A DNA stretch of 64,000 nt from Serratia quinivorans (GCF_946227985.1 NZ_CAMKGL010000001.1:744001-808000), one strand, 5' to 3'; positions 25,470 to 35,210 are shown, counted from the first letter of the stretch. The notes: a model not told the origin generated them from the sequence alone. Made by a program: numbers and translations.

Positions 25470-26839
25470 GAAGCGATAAACTCCCCCAGTTGCGGCAGAA
25501 TGCGGCCGACTTTATCAAAGGTTTCCTGATATTCAGCCTGTTCCTGGCTGTCGGCAACGATACCACCGCCTGCGGAACAGTAAATATGGCCGTTTTCGGT
25601 GATCAAAGTGCGGATAGTGATGTTGGTGTCCATGGTGCCGCAGGCGCTGATATACCCGATGCTGCCGCAGTAGGCGTTTCGTCGCTGTGGCTCCAGCTCT
25701 TCAATAATTTCCATCGCTCGTACCTTGGGTGCCCCGGTAATGGATCCTCCAGGGAAACAGGCGCGCAGCAGTTCGGTTGCCGGAGTGTGTTGCGGCAGGG
25801 TGGCGGTGATGGTGCTAACAAGATGGTGCACTGCCGGGAAGGGTTCGACCACAAACAGTTCGGGAACCTGTACGCTGCCTGGTTCGGCAACGCGGCCGAT
25901 ATCATTGCGGAGTAAATCGACAATCATCAGGTTCTCCGCGCGGTCTTTGGTGGAGTTTGCCAAGCGTTGTGCCTGTTGCGCATCCTGCCCGGCATCGGCC
26001 AGCCGCGGCAGAGTGCCTTTGATCGGGCGGGTTTGAATATGTTGATTTTCCAGCCACAAAAAGCGCTCGGGTGAAACGCTCAGCACGGTGTTATCCGGCA
26101 GGCGCAGGAAGGCAGAGAAGGGCGCGCGGTTGCTGGCGCTCAATTGCTGAAAGGCTTGCCATTCATCGCCCTGATAATCGGCTACAAAACGTTGTGCCAG
26201 ATTGATTTGATAACAGTCCCCACTGCGCAGGTAATGCTGAATACGCTGAAACTTTTCCCCGTATTGCCGTCGCGTCATATTGGCCAGCCAGGGGCTGGTC
26301 AGGGCAAATGCCGACTCTGGCGCAGGCTGCTGATTGCGGAGCCACTGCCAGCGCTGTTCCTCATCACCATAGCTGAGTAACGTCAGCGTTTGTCGGTGGT
26401 GATCGGCTATCACCGCCCAGTCGTAAAGACCGACCGCCATATCCGGCAGCGTGATATCTGTCTGTGCCCACTGAGGCAGTTTTTCTACCCGACGACCCAA
26501 ATCGTAACCGAACAACCCGAGGGCACCGCCCTGAAACGGCAAGCAGGCATCCACATCCGGGTGCAGGCTCAGCTGTTCCAACTGCTGCTGTATCAGGCTG
26601 AAAGGATCTTCCGGCGACGACCAATGCGCTTCACCGCGACGGATCTCGGTAATGGGGCCACGCGTGGTCAGGGTTGCACAGGGTTCCGCCACCAGAATAT
26701 CGAAACGGCTATGTGAGTGTTCGGCAAAACCTGAATGTAGCAACATCGCCCAAGGCTGTGAGGCCAGTGGGGCAAACAGCTCCAGCAAGGCGGTGCGGGT
26801 GTAGGGTAAAGACTTAAGATTCGGTGCGGTTGCGCTCAT
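25466..26839 (-). CDS. pabB: Aminodeoxychorismate synthase component I PabB
   Basis: A 457-residue chorismate-utilising enzyme making 4-amino-4-deoxychorismate for folate synthesis with PabA supplying ammonia. The C-terminal chorismate-binding domain has [25 protein letters not shown] (the nucleophilic Lys position of PabB), [19 protein letters not shown] and [11 protein letters not shown]. The ATG at 26839 is chosen with GAGG just upstream; a TTG at 26848 is also in frame. It overlaps nudL downstream. Confidence 0.95.
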   Translation of the reverse strand: MSATAPNLKSLPYTRTALLELFAPLASQPWAMLLHSGFAEHSHSRFDILVAEPCATLTTRGPITEIRRGEAHWSSPEDPFSLIQQQLEQLSLHPDVDACLPFQGGALGLFGYDLGRRVEKLPQWAQTDITLPDMAVGLYDWAVIADHHRQTLTLLSYGDEEQRWQWLRNQQPAPESAFALTSPWLANMTRRQYGEKFQRIQHYLRSGDCYQINLAQRFVADYQGDEWQAFQQLSASNRAPFSAFLRLPDNTVLSVSPERFLWLENQHIQTRPIKGTLPRLADAGQDAQQAQRLANSTKDRAENLMIVDLLRNDIGRVAEPGSVQVPELFVVEPFPAVHHLVSTITATLPQHTPATELLRACFPGGSITGAPKVRAMEIIEELEPQRRNAYCGSIGYISACGTMDTNITIRTLITENGHIYCSAGGGIVADSQEQAEYQETFDKVGRILPQLGEFIAS

Positions 26840-27275
26840 GGGCCTCAATAAACCTGACTGACGGGACGGCAGTTTCTGATGGCTATTCTGCCATATTCAA
26901 CCGGCTGACGCATGCTCTGGTATCAGGCGCGTATGCACACTTCATATAAACGATGATTAAACAATTTTGCAAATGAAGCATTTTTTGCGACTTTGGCGAT
27001 ATTCCAATATGTTAAAAATTACACCAGTGAACGGATGAGATAATTCTTGAATTGGATGATTTCAAATTCTAATTTCACCATTAGTTTCATTCGGTAATTG
27101 TTTTTGCTTGTTATCACTTGTCTGTAAAAGCGTAGATCTCAAAATATAAATGGTAACAAGACGCATTTGTGCCCCGGCAGAATCGAAGGGCCAGTGCCTT
27201 ATTTAATTTAATTGCACCCTGATATTTTTTAAAAAATAGAAATATTCATTCGTTACTTTTTGCGAAGAGCTGCCT
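26840..27275. other. 436-base AT-rich spacer between divergent pabB and the glycosyltransferase
   Basis: It is clearly richer in A and T than its surroundings, with several TATAAT-like and TTGACA-like fragments but none outstanding. No gene or structured RNA was recognised. It probably contains both divergent promoters. Confidence 0.5.
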
Positions 27276-28283
27276 ATGCCCATAATGCTGAGTGTCATTG
27301 TCCCGTTGCACAACGTGGGCGAACTGTTTGAGCCGTTTCTGGCATCACTGCTGGCCCAGAACGAACGTCGGTTGGAAGTGATCATCGTTAATGATGGTTC
27401 TACCGACGGCTCGGGCGATATCGCCCACCGTTATGCGCAACAACACACGCATATTACCGTGATTGATCAGCTTAATGCAGGGGTGTCCTGCGCGCGTAAT
27501 GCCGGGTTGGCGGTTGCCAGGGGGAAATATGTGGCATTTCCCGATGCCGATGACTTACTGGCACCTGAAATGTATTCAACGCTGATTGAATTAGCCGAAC
27601 AAAACCAATTGGATGTCATGCAGTGTAACGGTGAACGTTATTTCACCGACCAGGATGAACTGCAGCCGATTATTCCGCTAAAGCGATTGGGTGATACCAA
27701 TGTTATTAGCGGCGTGCAATGGCTGGAGCGTGCGTTAAAATCAAGAAAATTTATTCATGTGGTCTGGCTTGCGGTATATCGCCTTGATTTTATTAAGCAG
27801 CACCGGTTGTATTTCGAACCGGGTTTGCACCATCAGGATATTCCCTGGACTACTGAAGTGATGTTTAATGCACAGCGGGTGAAATATCTTAGCAAAGCGC
27901 TGTATCGCCAGCGGGTGCACGGGCAGTCGATCAGTAACCGCCGCCGTACGGGCAAGGCAAACGTCGAGTATCAGCGCCATTACATGAAAATTGTCGCCAT
28001 GCTGATGGCGTTGAATCGGCGTTATGCCGATAAAATTGCTATCCGCCCGGCTTTCCACTGGCAGATTACCCGTGAAGCCTTGGGCATTTGCCACAGCATT
28101 CGCCGTGAGCCAGAGTTGGCGGCCCAGTGTCGTATCACCGATGAGTTCTTTCAGCTTGGCATCGATCGGGCGATGGTTGATAACGCGCGCGGCCTCAAAC
28201 AGGGATGGCACGTTATTCTCTGGCTTCACCGCCTGAAGCAGTGGCGACATGGCGATCCTTGTTCGCTGCAGGCTACTGAATAA
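27276..28283 (+). CDS. Family 2 glycosyltransferase
   Basis: A 335-residue GT-A fold enzyme of family GT2. LSVIVPLHNVGELFEPFLAS starts the nucleotide-sugar fold. VNDGSTDGSGDIA and AFPDADDLLAPEMYS carry the acidic metal and UDP-sugar ligands, and GVSCARNAGLAVARGKYV is typical. It has no membrane segment. The C-terminal 130 residues are specific and give no substrate clue. It stands alone between pabB and yoaH, which are neighbours in E. coli, preceded by AT-rich DNA. An accessory cell-surface glycosylation gene is the best guess. Confidence 0.88.
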   Translation: MPIMLSVIVPLHNVGELFEPFLASLLAQNERRLEVIIVNDGSTDGSGDIAHRYAQQHTHITVIDQLNAGVSCARNAGLAVARGKYVAFPDADDLLAPEMYSTLIELAEQNQLDVMQCNGERYFTDQDELQPIIPLKRLGDTNVISGVQWLERALKSRKFIHVVWLAVYRLDFIKQHRLYFEPGLHHQDIPWTTEVMFNAQRVKYLSKALYRQRVHGQSISNRRRTGKANVEYQRHYMKIVAMLMALNRRYADKIAIRPAFHWQITREALGICHSIRREPELAAQCRITDEFFQLGIDRAMVDNARGLKQGWHVILWLHRLKQWRHGDPCSLQATE

Positions 28284-28346
28284 CAGGCGTTGGGATCCGT
28301 GGGTTTAAGGCGTATACTCAGCCTCCATTTTGCCGGAGAGAAACAC

Positions 28347-28592
28347 ATGCTTGCAGGTATGCCGTCACTGAGTCATCTAGAGCAGCAGGAAGCTGCAGAT
28401 CGTATCCATCTGTTGATGGAACAAGGCATGAGCAGTGGTGAAGCCATCGCGCGCGTCGCGCAGGAAATCCGCGAAAAACATCAGGGTGACCAGGTTAGCG
28501 TCATGTTTGATGACGAAGACGACGATGAAGAGTATCAGGAACGGCCGGATGACCAGGCTGATGATGACTCGGAAGAAGACGAAAATTATTGA
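28347..28592 (+). CDS. yoaH: UPF0181 family protein YoaH
   Basis: An 81-residue soluble protein with the family core [39 protein letters not shown] and a very acidic tail (runs of Asp and Glu after residue 52) longer than in E. coli YoaH (59 residues). The ATG at 28347 has GGAGAG 6 bases upstream. The function is unknown. It is followed by a GC-rich hairpin (28600-28619). Confidence 0.9.
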   Translation: MLAGMPSLSHLEQQEAADRIHLLMEQGMSSGEAIARVAQEIREKHQGDQVSVMFDDEDDDEEYQERPDDQADDDSEEDENY

Positions 28593-28599
28593 TGTTGTC

Positions 28600-28619
28600 G
28601 GGGCCGGCAAACCGGCCCC
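28600..28619. terminator. Hairpin between convergent yoaH and purT
   Basis: GGGGCCGG and CCGGCCCC form a perfect 8-bp stem with a CAAA loop. There is no T tract on the plus strand, so it may act as a transcript end protector or weak terminator. Confidence 0.55.
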
Positions 28620-28625
28620 AAAGCC

Positions 28626-29804
28626 TTAACCTTCAATCACCACCGCAGCTGCGGCCCGTTTGGCCGATTCCACCGCCAGCTCTATATTTTCTGCCGTAGC
28701 CAGCGCGACCCCCATCCGACGTTGACCGTTAATCTCCGGCTTGCCGAACAAACGCAGTTGATTGTGGCCGACCAGCGCACGATCCAGACCGCTGAAGCGT
28801 AGGTCACTGCTGATCAGCTGTGGCAGGATCACCGCCGACGCAGAAGGGCCAAACTGGCGAATGGCACCGATCGGCAGACCGAGGAAAGCGCGAACGTGTA
28901 GTGCAAATTCGGACAGGTCTTGTGAAATCAGAGTCACCATGCCGGTATCGTGCGGGCGCGGTGAAACCTCACTGAAGATGACTTCATCGCCACAGACAAA
29001 CAATTCAACGCCGAACAGGCCAAAACCGCCCAGCGCCTTCACCACGTTTTCTGCAATCGCCTGCGCACGACTCAGCGCCAGGTCACTCATCTGCTGCGGT
29101 TGCCATGATTCGCGGTAATCGCCGTCCTCCTGACGATGGCCGATCGGCGCGCAGAAATGCACGCCATCGACAGCGCTGATGGTCAGCAGGGTGATTTCAA
29201 AATCAAATTTTACCAGCCCTTCAACAATCACCCGGCCACCACCGGCACGACCGCCTTGCTGGGCGTAGTCCCAGGCGGTTTTAAGCTGTTCCGGGTAGCG
29301 GATCAGACTTTGGCCTTTGCCGGAAGAACTCATTACCGGCTTGATGATGCACGGGTAGCCGATCTGCTCGACCGCCTGTCGGAAAGCCTGCTCGCCATCG
29401 GCAAAGCGATAGCTGGAGGTGGGCAACCCGAGGGTTTCGGCAGCCAGGCGGCGGATGCCTTCGCGGTTCATCGTCAGGCGCGTTGCCTCGGCACAGGGCA
29501 CTACGTGGTGCCCTTGCTGTTCCAGTTCAACCAGCATACCGGTGGCGATGGCTTCGATCTCCGGCACGATATAGTCAGGACGTTCCTGCTCGATCACGGC
29601 TTTCAGCGCGTTGCCGTCCAGCATGTTAATCACGTGGCTGCGGTGTGCCACATGCATGGCCGGGGCATCGGCATAGCGATCGACGGCGATGACTTCGAGG
29701 CCCAAACGCTGGCATTCGATAGCAACTTCTTTACCCAGCTCACCGGAGCCGAGCAACATAACGCGGGTGGCGGACGGGCGCAGGGCGGTTCCAATAGTTA
29801 ACAT
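28626..29804 (-). CDS. purT: Formate-dependent phosphoribosylglycinamide formyltransferase PurT
   Basis: A 392-residue ATP-grasp enzyme, the folate-independent alternative to PurN in purine synthesis (GAR plus formate plus ATP to fGAR). Signatures: [36 protein letters not shown] (ATP-grasp loop), [28 protein letters not shown]. The ATG at 29804 lies 59 bases downstream of a perfect PurR operator. Confidence 0.97.
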   Translation of the reverse strand: MLTIGTALRPSATRVMLLGSGELGKEVAIECQRLGLEVIAVDRYADAPAMHVAHRSHVINMLDGNALKAVIEQERPDYIVPEIEAIATGMLVELEQQGHHVVPCAEATRLTMNREGIRRLAAETLGLPTSSYRFADGEQAFRQAVEQIGYPCIIKPVMSSSGKGQSLIRYPEQLKTAWDYAQQGGRAGGGRVIVEGLVKFDFEITLLTISAVDGVHFCAPIGHRQEDGDYRESWQPQQMSDLALSRAQAIAENVVKALGGFGLFGVELFVCGDEVIFSEVSPRPHDTGMVTLISQDLSEFALHVRAFLGLPIGAIRQFGPSASAVILPQLISSDLRFSGLDRALVGHNQLRLFGKPEINGQRRMGVALATAENIELAVESAKRAAAAVVIEG

Positions 29805-29862
29805 AGTCTCGTACCTGGATCTGTGGAGTGTAATGCGGTCGGATAATGGCCCAGCAGTATAT

Positions 29863-29878
29863 ACGAAAACGTTTGCGT
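29863..29878. promoter_or_regulatory. PurR operator of purT
   Basis: Read on the minus strand this is ACGCAAACGTTTTCGT, matching the 16-base PurR consensus (ACGCAAACGTTTTCNT) at every defined position, just upstream of purT. Confidence 0.92.
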
Positions 29879-30045
29879 ATGCAGCCGGAGGCTATTGAAC
29901 TGCCGATGTGTTGGCCAAAAGCCGCAGCTGGCGGCTTTTTTTATGCGTGAAATCCGTAATTCACCCTATCTCTGTTATCATCTGCGGCTGATTCGGCGTT
30001 GCCTTGAGCACGCCGCCATTCCATTTGCCATAAAGAGTTATCGCC

Positions 30046-31428
30046 GTGAGCACAGTATCTTTTTCTTCCCTGCCGCTGCCAGCCGAACAGTTGGCCAACC
30101 TCAACGAACTGGGGTATGCCGAAATGACACCGGTGCAGGCCGCCGCACTGCCCGCCATCCTGAATGGGCAGGACGTACGTGCCAAAGCAAAAACCGGCAG
30201 CGGTAAAACGGCGGCGTTCGGCATTGGTCTGCTGGACAAAATTAACGTAGCTCAGGTGGCTGCGCAGGCGCTGATCCTGTGCCCGACGCGTGAGTTGGCA
30301 GACCAGGTGAGTAAAGAATTGCGCCGGTTGGCGCGCTTCACCCAAAACATTAAGATTTTGACCCTGTGCGGCGGCCAGCCGATGGGGCCGCAGCTCGACT
30401 CGCTGGTACATGCCCCGCATATCGTGGTGGGGACTCCGGGGCGCATTCAGGAACACCTGCGTAAGAAAACGCTGGTACTGGATGAACTGAAAGTGCTGGT
30501 GCTGGACGAAGCTGACCGCATGTTGGACATGGGTTTCGCCGATGACATCGATGACGTGATCAGTTACACGCCGCCGCAGCGCCAAACGCTGCTGTTCTCG
30601 GCAACCTACCCGAGCGGTATTGAACGTATCAGCGCCCGCGTCCAGCGCAGCCCGTTAAATGTGGAAGTGGACGACGGTGAAGAACAAACCACCATCGAAC
30701 AACGTTTCTATGAAACCACCCGCGATCAGCGTCCTGCGGTGCTGGTGTCGGCAATCCGCCATTACCAGCCTTCTTCCTGTGTGGTGTTCTGTAACACCAA
30801 GCGTGACTGTCAGAGCGTGTATGAAGCGCTGGAATCTCGCGGCATCAACGTGCTGGCGCTACATGGTGATTTGGAACAGCGCGATCGTGACCAGGTGCTG
30901 GTGCGTTTCGCCAACCGCAGCTGCCGGGTGCTGGTGGCAACCGACGTTGCCGCGCGCGGTCTGGATATCAAAGAGCTGGAGCTGGTAGTCAACTACGAGC
31001 TGGCATTTGATCCGGAAGTGCACGTACACCGCATTGGCCGTACCGGCCGTGCCGGTTTGAGCGGCAAGGCGATCAGCCTGTGTACACCGCAGGAAATGAC
31101 GCGCGCACATGCCATTGAAGACTATTTGCAAACCAAGGTTAAGTGGGCGCCGGTGTCTGAGCTGAGCGGTGCGGGGAATACCACGCTGGAAGCCGAAATG
31201 GTCACCCTGTGCATCGACGGTGGGCGCAAGGCCAAAATCCGTCCCGGTGACATTCTCGGCGCATTGACCGGCGATGCCGGGCTGACGGCGGCGGAAGTGG
31301 GAAAAATCGACATGTTCCCGGTGCATGCCTATGTGGCGATCCGCAAGGAAAGCGCCCGCAAGGCACTGCAACAGCTTCAGCAGGGAAAAATCAAGGGTAA
31401 GAACTGCAAGGTGCGGTTGTTGAAATAA
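30046..31428 (+). CDS. dbpA: ATP-dependent RNA helicase DbpA
   Basis: A 460-residue DEAD-box helicase activated by 23S rRNA hairpin 92 during 50S assembly. Motif I is AKTGSGKT (residues 48-55), motif II DEAD (154-157), motif III SAT (185-187) and motif VI HRIGRTGRAG. The C-terminal RNA-binding domain (about 385-460, TLCIDGGRKAKIRPGDILGALTG) is the DbpA/YxiN type that gives rRNA specificity. The start is the GTG at 30046 (MSTVSFSSLPL). Confidence 0.96.
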   Translation: MSTVSFSSLPLPAEQLANLNELGYAEMTPVQAAALPAILNGQDVRAKAKTGSGKTAAFGIGLLDKINVAQVAAQALILCPTRELADQVSKELRRLARFTQNIKILTLCGGQPMGPQLDSLVHAPHIVVGTPGRIQEHLRKKTLVLDELKVLVLDEADRMLDMGFADDIDDVISYTPPQRQTLLFSATYPSGIERISARVQRSPLNVEVDDGEEQTTIEQRFYETTRDQRPAVLVSAIRHYQPSSCVVFCNTKRDCQSVYEALESRGINVLALHGDLEQRDRDQVLVRFANRSCRVLVATDVAARGLDIKELELVVNYELAFDPEVHVHRIGRTGRAGLSGKAISLCTPQEMTRAHAIEDYLQTKVKWAPVSELSGAGNTTLEAEMVTLCIDGGRKAKIRPGDILGALTGDAGLTAAEVGKIDMFPVHAYVAIRKESARKALQQLQQGKIKGKNCKVRLLK

Positions 31429-31472
31429 GTCGCGTCAGGGGTGCGCTTGCATCCCTGCGTAAAATCACCTTA

Positions 31473-31492
31473 TACTGTATAAAAATACAGTA
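31473..31492. promoter_or_regulatory. LexA operator (SOS box) of yebG
   Basis: TACTGTATAAAAATACAGTA fits the CTG-N10-CAG LexA consensus with extended perfect palindromic arms. It lies 25 bases upstream of the yebG start. Confidence 0.95.
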
Positions 31493-31516
31493 TTCTAACC
31501 TTTGAGGAATGCACAC

Positions 31517-31840
31517 ATGGCTGTTGAAGTTAAATATGTGGTGGTGAGAAACGGTGAGGAAAAGATGACTTTCGCGACCAAGAAAGAAGCCGACGCTTAC
31601 GACAAAATGCTGGATTTGGCAGATAGCCTCGGTGAATGGCTGCAGCAGTCACCCCTGACTCTGGATGATGAGCAGCGCGAAGGGCTCAGCTTCTTCCTGG
31701 CGGAGAATAAAGACGTGCTGGGGCAGATTCTGCGTGGCGCTGCGCCGACAGAAGCACCGAAAAAAACCGCCAAAGTGAAAACGGAAAAATCTGTCGCTAC
31801 CACTAAAGAGGGATCTGCGTCAGAAAAGCAGGCAGCATAA
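31517..31840 (+). CDS. yebG: SOS-induced protein YebG
   Basis: A 107-residue protein beginning MAVEVKYVVVRNGEEKMTFATKKEADAYDKML. This matches E. coli YebG (96 residues), with a Lys/Thr-rich low-complexity tail after residue 75. The function is unknown. It is DNA-damage-inducible and LexA-controlled, in agreement with the operator seen here. The ATG at 31517 is chosen over a frame extension to 31502. yqfB follows 39 bases later and may be co-induced. Confidence 0.94.
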   Translation: MAVEVKYVVVRNGEEKMTFATKKEADAYDKMLDLADSLGEWLQQSPLTLDDEQREGLSFFLAENKDVLGQILRGAAPTEAPKKTAKVKTEKSVATTKEGSASEKQAA

Positions 31841-31879
31841 CGACTTATGTTGCGGCAATGTGATGAAAAAGGATCTAGA

Positions 31880-32188
31880 ATGAGCCGTGGAATAACTTTC
31901 TTCAGTCGCTTTGAGCCAGACATTCTGGCCGGGCGCAAGACCATTACCATTCGGGATGCCAGTGAGTCTCACTTTCAACCCGGAGAGGTGTTGCGCGTCA
32001 GCCGCAATGAAGACAACGTATTTTTCTGCCAGATTGAAGTGCTGTCAGTCACTCCGGTGCGCCTGGACGGGTTAACCGAGCAGCATGCCCGGCAGGAAAA
32101 TATGTCGCTCAGCGAACTGAAGCAGGTGATCAAGGAAATCTATCCGGGGCTGGATGAGCTGTTTGTCATCACCTTCGCCAAACGCTGA
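31880..32188 (+). CDS. yqfB: N4-acetylcytidine amidohydrolase YqfB (ASCH domain)
   Basis: A 102-residue ASCH-fold protein with [22 protein letters not shown], the conserved Lys/Thr active-site segment of YqfB, then [12 protein letters not shown] and [20 protein letters not shown]. coli YqfB deacetylates N4-acetylcytidine. The ATG at 31880 has AAAGGA upstream. E. coli yqfB lies elsewhere. Here it directly follows yebG, so it could ride on SOS transcripts. That link is inference. Confidence 0.9.
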   Translation: MSRGITFFSRFEPDILAGRKTITIRDASESHFQPGEVLRVSRNEDNVFFCQIEVLSVTPVRLDGLTEQHARQENMSLSELKQVIKEIYPGLDELFVITFAKR

Positions 32189-32258
32189 TCTTTAGCCAGA
32201 CCAGTTGTGAGCCAAGGGCCAGTGCCTGCGGATAGCGTTAATCACAACTGGAGGGAAT

Positions 32259-32618
32259 ATGAAAACAACGGGACTGAGTTTGGCGGTAGCACTGCTGGCC
32301 ATGGCGGGGTTAACCACCGCGGTGCAGGCACAGGAGCAACGTAGCGCCAAAGTCGCACAATGCGCGGGTTTGCAACCGGCAGACGTTGCCGCTCAGGTAA
32401 AACGCGATTTTCTGCAAAACCGCATCACGCGCTGGGATGCGGATAAAAAGCTGCTGGGCACGGCCACGCCGATCGCCTGGGTCAGTCCGGAAGCCATTAC
32501 CGGTAAAGATGCCGTCTGGCAGGTTCCTTTGACGGTTCGCGGCACCAAACAGGATAAAACCTATAACGTGATCCTTGACTGCAACGCCGGTAGAATCACC
32601 TACAGCGAACCGCAGTAA
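32259..32618 (+). CDS. yebF: Secreted protein YebF
   Basis: A 119-residue protein with a Sec signal peptide (about residues 1-24, ending VQAQEQ) and the YebF core CAGLQPADVAAQVKRDF, QNRITRWDADKKLLG, then VPLTVRGTKQDKTYNV and a second conserved Cys near the end. E. coli YebF crosses the outer membrane through porins to the medium and is structurally related to colicin M immunity protein Cmi. The ribosome-binding site GGAGGG is strong. Confidence 0.92.
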   Translation: MKTTGLSLAVALLAMAGLTTAVQAQEQRSAKVAQCAGLQPADVAAQVKRDFLQNRITRWDADKKLLGTATPIAWVSPEAITGKDAVWQVPLTVRGTKQDKTYNVILDCNAGRITYSEPQ

Positions 32619-32670
32619 TAGCGCAAGTTTCAGGCGGCGCTCGGTATGGGTTACCCGCCTGAAAAGACTC

Positions 32671-32841
32671 AGCCCGCCTTATCAGCGGGCTCAGACTGCT
32701 GACAAAGTCATTTGTAGCTAAAAGTACTGTTTTAGGTACTAATAAAAACAAAGAATTATGTCTTCTGGTTTATCCCAAACACCCGAAAACCACGTTTTTC
32801 GGGTGTTTGTCACCAAACTAAGCCCGCCTTATCAGCGGGCT
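32671..32841 (+). terminator. Duplicated terminator hairpins with a third hairpin between
   Basis: An identical 21-base hairpin unit (AGCCCGC, CTTATCA loop, GCGGGCT) occurs at 32671-32691 and 32821-32841, exactly 150 bases apart. Only the second is followed by TTTTT. Between them a long stem, CAAACACCCGAAAA, with its complement ends at 32810. The two copies and the extra stem lie between yebF and the converging yceB. Confidence 0.75.
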
Positions 32842-32863
32842 TTTTGTTGCAAACTGGCTAGCC

Positions 32864-33427
32864 TTAGTCGGTGAACGGGATCACCAATTCGCCCGGTTTC
32901 ACTTCCAGTCCTTTCGCCAGTTTCTTGGCCATCGCCTCGGTTTTACTGTTATCCGGGTTCAGCACGTAGGCCGGTTTTTGGTCGAAGTAGGATTTCAGCG
33001 ACTGATTCAGGTAAGGCGTCAGCGCCTTCATCACCGTCTGCATTTTCTCTGGCTGAACGCTATAGTCGGTCAATTCCATGTCCTTCAGGAATACCGCGCC
33101 TTGCTCACGGTCATAGACCGGCTGTGCCTTCAGCGTCAGCTTCAGATCCGCAGTCTGCGGGCCGAGGATCGAGGTAATATTCACTTTCGCATCGCCGGAA
33201 AGGGTGACTTTGCCCGGTTCGCTACGGCCAATTTGGCTCTGTAACTGCGTCAGCACGATATTGGCGTCCAGTAATCCTGGCACGCCAATCTGCTTCTGGT
33301 AATCATTATGCTTTTGCAGGTAGTCGTTCACTTCCTGCTCGCTAAGTGTGTATTGGGTCAGTTGGTTGCAACCGACCAATGCGCCAACAAATGCCAGGGC
33401 TGCCACACCCATTAGGATCTTTTTCAT
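32864..33427 (-). CDS. yceB: DUF1439 lipoprotein YceB
   Basis: A 187-residue lipoprotein with signal peptide and lipobox LVGC (Cys20). The mature start CNQLTQYTLSEQEVNDYLQKH and the beta-rich DUF1439 core (tubular lipid-binding-like fold in the solved E. coli YceB family) follow closely. The sorting residue after Cys is Asn, so outer-membrane anchoring is expected. The function is unknown. In E. coli it lies next to grxB; here a kinase-like gene is between. Confidence 0.92.
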   Translation of the reverse strand: MKKILMGVAALAFVGALVGCNQLTQYTLSEQEVNDYLQKHNDYQKQIGVPGLLDANIVLTQLQSQIGRSEPGKVTLSGDAKVNITSILGPQTADLKLTLKAQPVYDREQGAVFLKDMELTDYSVQPEKMQTVMKALTPYLNQSLKSYFDQKPAYVLNPDNSKTEAMAKKLAKGLEVKPGELVIPFTD

Positions 33428-33569
33428 AAGTACTCACGTGTTGGGGGCGCCGCTATCTGCCCCGATTGACATGGGCGCAGTATATATACCGCGCCTCTTC
33501 CGGAACATCGGATAATATTGATAATGCGCGGAAAACCCGTTACGACCTATCGGATAACGCCGAAACTGC

Positions 33570-35210
33570 TCAGCGGCGTAAACGCAATGCCAGCAACAAT
33601 ACTCCCCCCAGACAGGCTAACGCGCCCAAGGCCGGAAACAGCGGGATGCCCCATAGCCGCACCGAAGATTGCATCAGGTAGGGCGCCAGACCCAGCGTGA
33701 AGGCGGCGGTCACTATGGCAATGGCCAGGGTAACGGCAGCCCGCTCCAGCGCTTTGCTTAACTGGCTGATGTTCTTGAGATTGATGTCGGCACTGATTTG
33801 CCCGCGTTTTAGTCGGCGGATTAGCAGTCGCAGGGTTTGCGGAAGTTCTTCGCCTGCGTCCAGTGCTTCACCGCCCAGCGCCACCATCCGTCGACGCACA
33901 GCTTCAGGGGTGTAACGCTGCAGCATCACCTGTTGCAGCATGGGTTTCAGGGTGGTAATGATGTCGAAGTTGGGATCCAGCCGGTGCAACACGCCATCTG
34001 CGGTGATTAACGCCTTGAACAGCAACACCAGATCCGGTGGCAGTGCCAACTGATGTTCACGCGCCATCACCAGCAGATCGGTCAACGCCTTACCCAGCGT
34101 CAGGGTTGCCGACGCCTGCTTATCGAGAAAGTTTTGCGCCGCCAGTTCCAAATCCAGCAGATCCAAAGGATCGCTGTCCGACCAGGCGATCAAGGTATTG
34201 ACGATACCGCCGGACTCCCGTTCGGCAATCGCCTGCAGCAACAGCAGTAACTGATTACGCCGCCGTTCGGAAAGTTGGCCGACCATACCGAAATCGATAA
34301 AGCCGACGCGGTTATCCGCCAGCGCCATCACGTTACCCGGGTGCGGATCGGCGTGATAAAGCCGGTGTTCCAGCACCATTTTCATAAAGGCCTGCGCGCC
34401 GCGCTGTGCCAGAAGCGGGCCATCAAAACCGGCGGTTGCCAATTGCTGCGGATTTTCTGGCGCGATGCCGGGCAGAAACTCCTGTACCAGCAGACGTTTT
34501 GACGACCATTGCCAGTAAATTTTCGCTATCACTACCTCGGGCTGTTGAGCAAATTGCTGAGCCACCCGTTCACAGTTATTGCCTTCGTGAGTCAGGTCCA
34601 GCTCGTGGTTAAGCGCGGTTGCCAGCGCTCGTACCATCTGGCGCGGACGGTAGCGGGCCAGTGCCGGGCTTTGCTGTTCCACGGTTTCTGCCAGGTAGGC
34701 CAGCAGGCGTAAATCGGCGTGAATGGTTTTCGCCAGCCCAGGGCGCAATACTTTGATCACTACGGCTTCACCGCTGTGCAAACGGGCGCGATAAATCTGT
34801 GCCATCGATGCGGCGGCCAGTGGGGATTCATCAAACTCGGCGAACAGGCTGTGTGGGTCACCCCCCAAGTCGGCGGTAATTTGCGGTGCCAGTTCGCGCC
34901 ATGACAGGGTTGTCGCCTGGCTGTGCAGGCGATCCAGTTCGTCGGTCCAGCTTGAGTCCAACAGGTCTGAGCGGGTAGCCAGGATCTGGCCGAATTTGAC
35001 GAAGGTCGGCCCCAGCGCTTCCAGTGCGGCGCGCAAGCGTTGTGGCAAGGTTTGGTTATCTTGTGGCTCACCGCCGCCTTCACCGCCGCTTAGCAGGGTG
35101 CTCAGGCCCAGCAGGCGAATGACATCCTGCAGGCCGTAACGGATCAGCACCGCGGAGATTTCTTTCAACCTCGCCCGATCGCGGGCGGTAACCAGCACCA
35201 TTTTCAACAT
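33570..35210 (-). CDS. ABC1/UbiB-family atypical kinase-like protein
   Basis: A 546-residue member of the UbiB/AarF/COQ8 family: FVKFGQILATRSDLL (KxGQ), the Ala-rich loop in AAASMAQIYRA, KVLRPGL, the catalytic-loop analogue HADPHPGNVM and the metal motif FIDFGMVGQL. Two C-terminal membrane helices (about 497-545) end in RLRR. UbiB itself maps to the ubiE-ubiJ-ubiB operon in E. coli, so this is probably a second, paralogous copy with unknown substrate. It is inserted between yceB and grxB. Confidence 0.85.
   Translation of the reverse strand: MLKMVLVTARDRARLKEISAVLIRYGLQDVIRLLGLSTLLSGGEGGGEPQDNQTLPQRLRAALEALGPTFVKFGQILATRSDLLDSSWTDELDRLHSQATTLSWRELAPQITADLGGDPHSLFAEFDESPLAAASMAQIYRARLHSGEAVVIKVLRPGLAKTIHADLRLLAYLAETVEQQSPALARYRPRQMVRALATALNHELDLTHEGNNCERVAQQFAQQPEVVIAKIYWQWSSKRLLVQEFLPGIAPENPQQLATAGFDGPLLAQRGAQAFMKMVLEHRLYHADPHPGNVMALADNRVGFIDFGMVGQLSERRRNQLLLLLQAIAERESGGIVNTLIAWSDSDPLDLLDLELAAQNFLDKQASATLTLGKALTDLLVMAREHQLALPPDLVLLFKALITADGVLHRLDPNFDIITTLKPMLQQVMLQRYTPEAVRRRMVALGGEALDAGEELPQTLRLLIRRLKRGQISADINLKNISQLSKALERAAVTLAIAIVTAAFTLGLAPYLMQSSVRLWGIPLFPALGALACLGGVLLLALRLRR

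Noticed and set aside
29136-29801. 221-codon ORF antisense to purT
   Set aside because: It mirrors the purT reading frame, has no ribosome-binding site or family features, and its length reflects codon bias of purT.
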